Shown piece after piece: positions 60,449-64,000 of a DNA stretch of 64,000 nt (positions are counted from its first letter, which is position 1; every line of letters starts with the position of its first letter). This DNA comes from Veillonella sp. (GTDB lineage: Bacteria; Bacillota; Negativicutes; Veillonellales; Veillonellaceae). The stretch spans positions 124,001-188,000 of the forward strand of contig NZ_JAGZMO010000002.1 of assembly GCF_018364065.1 (NCBI RefSeq). The letters run 5' to 3'. The notes beneath the pieces are model-generated. The model ran no database searches. It was not told where the DNA came from and saw only the letters and a program-made list of their open reading frames with translations. A program made the position numbers and the translations under genes.

Positions 60449-60565
60449 CCGTCTCTTTTTAATCAAGCAGATTCTCTTCTTTGTCAAAATTGTCTCTCTA
60501 AGACTCTCTTCTTTGTCAAAAATCTCTCTTCTTTATCAAACAGGTCTCTCTTTTTTGTCAATTCC
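60449..60565. repeat. About five degenerate 21-bp repeats in the trp leader
   Basis: GTCTCTTTTTAATCAAGCAG, ATTCTCTTCTTTGTCAAAAT, GACTCTCTTCTTTGTCAAAA, TCTCTCTTCTTTATCAAACA and GTCTCTCTTTTTTGTCAATT follow one another. They lie between the trp promoter and the T-box and so would be transcribed. Confidence 0.8.
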
Positions 60566-60631
60566 CCACGTACATTTTAAGCGCTCTCTCTGTGCGCCCT
60601 CTATGTAGCTTTGTACATTAAGGTTGTATTA

Positions 60632-60660
60632 ACTATAAACGGAAATCAATAAATTGTCAA
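60632..60660 (-). promoter_or_regulatory. trp operon promoter
   Basis: Minus strand: perfect TTGACA (60655-60660), exact 17-base spacer, TATAGT (60632-60637). Places the start about 600 bases before trpE. Confidence 0.82.
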
Positions 60661-60984
60661 TACGTTTTTCGCTTTTTCTTGTAATTTTTTTAATAAAGTA
60701 CCCCCGAATATCACTCCATCCCTTAAAACATGTGATGTTAGCGCCTCTCCTCTTCATTTCATCATATACTCATCTTATTTTCATGTGTGCATAAATTCTT
60801 ATATACGCCACCAATACGGTGTTGTTATATAAAATCATGTACACCGGAGATGTATTTTTCAATTCGTTTCTATCTACCACTTCATAATCAAAATTGCCTA
60901 TATCATCCTCTGTACGCGCATTATGAAATTAACTGATAAAGTCCAACTTGATTTTACGCCGTCACAATTGCCATTGGAATGCAT

Positions 60985-61050
60985 AAAAAAAGGATTCCCC
61001 GCGCCGTTTTCAAATAATCGTATTTGAAAGCGGCCCGAAGGAACCCTTTT
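60985..61050 (-). terminator. Terminator after the fumarate reductase operon
   Basis: Long stem with GCCGTTTTCAAATA / TATTTGAAAGCGGC at the top and AAAGGaTTCC / GGaaCCCTTT at the base; six A residues on the plus strand give a T-run on the minus strand. Confidence 0.78.
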
Positions 61051-61133
61051 CTAAATCTACCTATTCAATTATGAGCATGCACTCTGTTGAATTACTACAT
61101 TTTCGTGGCGTATTAGGTAAGCGAAATGTAAGA

Positions 61134-62012
61134 TTAAGCCCCGATAAAACGTGTTAATTCTGCAGTACTGGTCATATGGCGCTTGTTAAGGCCCAATTCT
61201 TCAGGGCTGATGCCCAATGCAAGACCAATTAATTGGCTCATATGAATGATTGGCATATCTTTGTCGCTAGGCACATATTGCTTAGCTTCTTTCTGGAACA
61301 TATCTAACTGCATCTGGCAAAGAGGACAAGGTGTTACTACACAGTCAGCCCCTTCTTTGGCAGCGTCAGCATTGATAGTACCGGTCATATGCATTACGGA
61401 ATCGTGAGCCGGATAAACGGCATGGAAACCGCAGCAGTCAAGTTTACGAGAGAAGTCGATTGGTGTAGCACCGATCGCTTTGATTACGTCAGCAAGGCTG
61501 GTAGGAATTTGATAATCTTCAAAGCCCAATTCTTCTTGCGGACGAAGTAAGTGACAACCGTAGTATTCGGCAACGCGAAGACCACGTAATGGTTTTACTA
61601 CTTTTGCCTTCAAGTTATCTAAGCCGTATTCGCGAATTAATACCCAAAGGAAGTGAGTTACATCGCTAGTGCCTTTATAGCGTAAGCCGGCCTGGCCTAA
61701 AATATTGTTAACACGAGCTTTTTGCACTTCATCGCGGTCCAATTCATTTTTGGCTTCTCGAAGCATTAATGTACAAGTGTTACATACAGTCATAAGCTCA
61801 ACGCCCTGCTTTTCAGCCAAGGCAATATTGCGGGCATTCGTGGATAATGTTACTAATGGATCGATATCTTGTACATGTGATGCACCGCAGCAAGTCCAGC
61901 CTTCCAATTCTTCAATTTCAATGCCTAACTTTTTAGCAACCGCAACAGTGGCTATAAAATCTTCTTTGGCTGCTCCTTCAAGTACGCAACCAGGGAAAAA
62001 TGCGTATTTCAT
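61134..62012 (-). CDS. Fumarate reductase CCG-domain subunit (SdhE/MfrE/HdrB-like)
   Basis: 292 residues with two cysteine-rich CCG domains: FPGCVLEGAAK, GWTCCGASHVQD and CNTC in the first half; YYGCHLLRP, LDCCGFHAVYP and CPLCQMQ in the second. This is the heterodisulfide reductase B-type subunit that replaces the usual haem-bearing membrane anchors in E-type succinate dehydrogenases and methylmenaquinol:fumarate reductases. It would pass electrons from quinol to the iron-sulfur subunit. Its start overlaps the iron-sulfur subunit stop by one base. Confidence 0.88.
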   Translation of the reverse strand: MKYAFFPGCVLEGAAKEDFIATVAVAKKLGIEIEELEGWTCCGASHVQDIDPLVTLSTNARNIALAEKQGVELMTVCNTCTLMLREAKNELDRDEVQKARVNNILGQAGLRYKGTSDVTHFLWVLIREYGLDNLKAKVVKPLRGLRVAEYYGCHLLRPQEELGFEDYQIPTSLADVIKAIGATPIDFSRKLDCCGFHAVYPAHDSVMHMTGTINADAAKEGADCVVTPCPLCQMQLDMFQKEAKQYVPSDKDMPIIHMSQLIGLALGISPEELGLNKRHMTSTAELTRFIGA

Positions 62013-62968
62013 TATTGTTCTGCCTCCTCTGCTGCTTTAATAATGGTGCGAACATCCTCGATGCCGTCTACAGGTTTGTGAGGCACAAGAAGATCCATAG
62101 GATTAATCTTACCATGAGCCCATAAACGCATTGCATAGAGACCCTGTTTTGCAGAATCCACTAAGCCGTCTGTCTTCAAGCTCATAGTTACTTCGTTCAA
62201 GCGGCCTGTTTTTTCCAAGTCCTGCTTGAAAGCAATCGCGTGGCGAGTACCTTTGTTAACAAGGCCTGCACGAGTTGCTGCAGCACGAAGTTCAGAAATA
62301 TCTTTTGCAGGTTTTAAGTGTTTTGGACAACGGGAGATACAGTTCATACAATGAACGCATTTCCACAAGCCGTTTTCAAATGCAGGATTGATGTGAGCGC
62401 GAGGAGCCACGTCACGGGAGTCCTGTACAAAGCGGTTCGCTTTTGTATATACATATGGGTCGAGGAAGTCTTCCCGTTTAGCAGACAATTTATTACATTC
62501 AGACGCACAGCAACCGCAAAGGATACATTCTGTGTTCATAACGAATTTTTTGAAATCTGCAGGAGTCTGGCGAGCACCGTTGTCGCGATTGAATTCAGGT
62601 TTCATGAAAATCCAAGGTGCCACAGTTTTGAGGCGATTAACTTTAGATTCCCAATCCACAGCCAAGTCGCGAATTACGTCGAAGTTGCCGATAGGTGCAA
62701 TTTCGATAGTGTCGCTGCCGAAACGTTCAGTGATTTCATCGATTTTGCTTTCGCAGCCGAGCATAGCCTGACCGTTAACTTTAATGGAGCAGGCACCACA
62801 AACCGCACTACGGCAAGCAGCGATGAAAGTCAAAGTTGGATCGATTGTATCTTTAATTTTCTGAAGGCCCCAAAGAATTGTACGGTCCGGTTCGTAATCA
62901 AAGGAATAGGTCTGTACATAGGCGCGGCCTTCATTGAAGCGATGAATTTTATAGGTAATCTGTCTCAT
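62012..62968 (-). CDS. frdB: Fumarate reductase iron-sulfur subunit
   Basis: 318 residues carrying three iron-sulfur sites: the [2Fe-2S] ferredoxin domain (CRSAVCGACSIKVNGQAMLGC near 53-72), and two ferredoxin-type sites (CILCGCCASECNKL near 147 and CVHCMNCISRCPKHLKP near 208). The C-terminal ~85 residues extend past the usual SdhB/FrdB length, as in E-type enzymes. One base separates it from the flavoprotein gene. Symbol by family; it could run as succinate dehydrogenase, but fumarate reduction fits an anaerobe. Confidence 0.92.
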   Translation of the reverse strand: MRQITYKIHRFNEGRAYVQTYSFDYEPDRTILWGLQKIKDTIDPTLTFIAACRSAVCGACSIKVNGQAMLGCESKIDEITERFGSDTIEIAPIGNFDVIRDLAVDWESKVNRLKTVAPWIFMKPEFNRDNGARQTPADFKKFVMNTECILCGCCASECNKLSAKREDFLDPYVYTKANRFVQDSRDVAPRAHINPAFENGLWKCVHCMNCISRCPKHLKPAKDISELRAAATRAGLVNKGTRHAIAFKQDLEKTGRLNEVTMSLKTDGLVDSAKQGLYAMRLWAHGKINPMDLLVPHKPVDGIEDVRTIIKAAEEAEQ

Positions 62969-62969
62969 C

Positions 62970-64000
62970 TTAGTACGTCCTTTCTTTTGGTTCGTAGCGG
63001 GTAATCACAACTTTGCTCTGACCCACTTCATACTCGCCGTCCTCTTTCAACGTTACAAGTGTATGATTCAAGAAGTTTGCATCATCACGTTTTGTATAGT
63101 CTTCACGAAGATGACTGCCACGGCTTTCCTTACGACGAATAGCGCCTAATGCTACCGCTTTGGCAACGGTTAACAAGCTGCCTACTTCAAGGTAATTTAC
63201 GAAAGCCATATTGAACGTACGGTTGGAGTCACCGACATAGCACGTTTTGTATTCTTCAATTAAGCGGTTCAATGTTTCCAATGCCACTTCCATTTTCTTT
63301 TCTTCGCGGAAAATACCTACATTGTTCCACATGGAAAGAGCCATTTCATCGCGGATTTCAGCGATTGGACGACCGGATTTGCGGTTGGTAACTTCTGTGA
63401 AGCGAGCTTCCCAGTTAGCAGCTGCTTTTGCAAGAGCGTCCTTAGCGTCTTTCGCTTCATGGTTCTGTACGTAGTCAACTGCACCTTCACCGGCGATTTT
63501 ACCGAATACTACCGCGTCAGCCAAGGAGTTACCGCCAAGACGGTTAGCGCCGTGTACAGATACGCAGGCAGCTTCACCGGCTGCGAATAAACCTGGGATT
63601 ACAGTACCGCAAGTTTTATAGTCAGTTACATCAATACCGCCCATGGAGTAGTGACAAGTTGGACGAATTGGAATAGGTTGTTTCAATGGATCCGCATGTT
63701 CGAATGTGATTGCCAAGTCACGGATACCATGAAGTTTTTCAAGGATAACTTCTTTTGGTAAGTGACGAACGTCAGCTACTACATACGCATCAAGACCGGT
63801 ACCGAAACCGCGGCCTTCCGCAATTTCAGTTTCAATGGCTTTCGCTACAACGTCGCGAGGTGCCAATTCCATTTTGCTTGGTGCATAGTCTTTCATAAAG
63901 CGTTCGCCCTTGTTATTCAACAAGTAACCGCCTTCACCACGAACCGCTTCGGACATAAGAATACCGCTCTTGCCGAGGCCTGTTGGGTGGAACTGAACCA
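62970..64000 (-). CDS. frdA: Fumarate reductase flavoprotein subunit (5' part missing)
   Basis: The frame is open to the window edge, so only the C-terminal ~342 residues are seen. VQFHPTGLGKSGILMSEAVRGEGGYLLN at the edge holds the active-site His and the catalytic Arg of the family; RPTCHYSMGGIDVTDYKT and GLFAAGEAACVSVHGANRLGGNSLADAVVFG are the second active-site and FAD-binding stretches. The end (KEDGEYEVGQSKVVITRYEPKERTY) is standard. It reduces fumarate to succinate at the end of anaerobic respiration or propionate-type fermentation. Confidence 0.95.
   Translation of the reverse strand, partial: VQFHPTGLGKSGILMSEAVRGEGGYLLNNKGERFMKDYAPSKMELAPRDVVAKAIETEIAEGRGFGTGLDAYVVADVRHLPKEVILEKLHGIRDLAITFEHADPLKQPIPIRPTCHYSMGGIDVTDYKTCGTVIPGLFAAGEAACVSVHGANRLGGNSLADAVVFGKIAGEGAVDYVQNHEAKDAKDALAKAAANWEARFTEVTNRKSGRPIAEIRDEMALSMWNNVGIFREEKKMEVALETLNRLIEEYKTCYVGDSNRTFNMAFVNYLEVGSLLTVAKAVALGAIRRKESRGSHLREDYTKRDDANFLNHTLVTLKEDGEYEVGQSKVVITRYEPKERTY

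Larger units (their letters stand above)
60018..61133. other. 1116-base region: trp leader, trp promoter and frd terminator
   Basis: From high to low coordinate on the minus strand: the frd terminator (60985-61050), AT-rich spacer, the trp promoter (60632-60660), tandem repeats (60449-60565), the T-box (60040-60430) and its terminator. No gene. Confidence 0.7.

Noticed and set aside
62318..63004. 228-codon plus-strand frame opposite the fumarate reductase iron-sulfur gene
   Set aside because: Antisense to a gene with three intact cysteine motifs; composition fits a shadow.

Overview
The window looks like chromosome from an anaerobic diderm Firmicute of the Negativicutes, most likely Veillonella or a close relative. 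This rests on an SLH-domain exported protein (51798-52691; SLH domains tether the outer membrane to the wall in this class), a fumarate reductase of the type with a cysteine-rich CCG subunit, an [FeFe]-hydrogenase maturase (HydE), clear Gram-positive-type ribosome binding sites, and T-box and TPP leaders. The fructose PTS operon would fit the fructose-fermenting Veillonella species rather than the lactate-only ones. This taxonomic call is inference; there is no rRNA in the window.

Layout. 1-5959 (+): pstS (lacking its 5' end)-pstC-pstA-pstB-phoP-phoR, phosphate import with its two-component regulator, closed by a terminator. 6039-6830 (-): a MORN-repeat lipoprotein. 7143-26722 (-): a 24-gene bacterial microcompartment (BMC) operon for choline breakdown, the main feature of the window. 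27233-34036: an HAD phosphatase, two carboxylate or amino-acid transporters, an M20 amidohydrolase and an AEC permease. 34253-39154: a methyltransferase and the fruR-fruK-fruA operon. 39400-43651: a GNAT acetyltransferase, then a TPP riboswitch followed by thiW and two cytX genes for import of thiamine precursors. 43992-51656: mscL with a zinc ribbon, hydE, a second M20/transporter pair, a nitroreductase, yaaA and an Nramp transporter. 51798-52691: the SLH protein. 52998-60017 (-): the complete tryptophan operon trpE-G-D-CF-B-A behind a tryptophan T-box. 61134-64000 (-): fumarate reductase, cut by the window edge.

The BMC operon encodes choline trimethylamine-lyase (CutC), all of whose catalytic and choline-binding residues can be placed by a constant +2 offset from the characterised Desulfovibrio enzyme, and its radical-SAM activase CutD. 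Acetaldehyde made inside the shell would be oxidised by two CoA-acylating aldehyde dehydrogenases to acetyl-CoA, reduced by an iron alcohol dehydrogenase to ethanol, and converted by a phosphotransacetylase to acetyl phosphate for ATP. The shell set is five ordinary BMC-H proteins (one with a C-terminal DNA/RNA-binding-like tail), two EutS-type permuted BMC-H, one GrpU-type protein with the GxCPQ iron-sulfur motif, and one BMC-P vertex protein. No tandem-domain BMC-T gene is present. Several parts occur twice (EutS-EutP pair, aldehyde dehydrogenase, BMC-H).

The least explained part of the operon is a pair just after cutD: a TPR protein fused to a DUF4037-type nucleotidyltransferase with an intact GS...DHD motif, and a DUF4125-type protein. 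Next to these are an EutT-like protein without its metal-binding cysteines (choline lyase needs no cobalamin) and a 94-residue possible winged-helix protein. These are the best candidates for something undescribed. A second unexplained theme is that many intergenic gaps hold short degenerate tandem repeats with units of about 18-23 bp, each gap with its own sequence.
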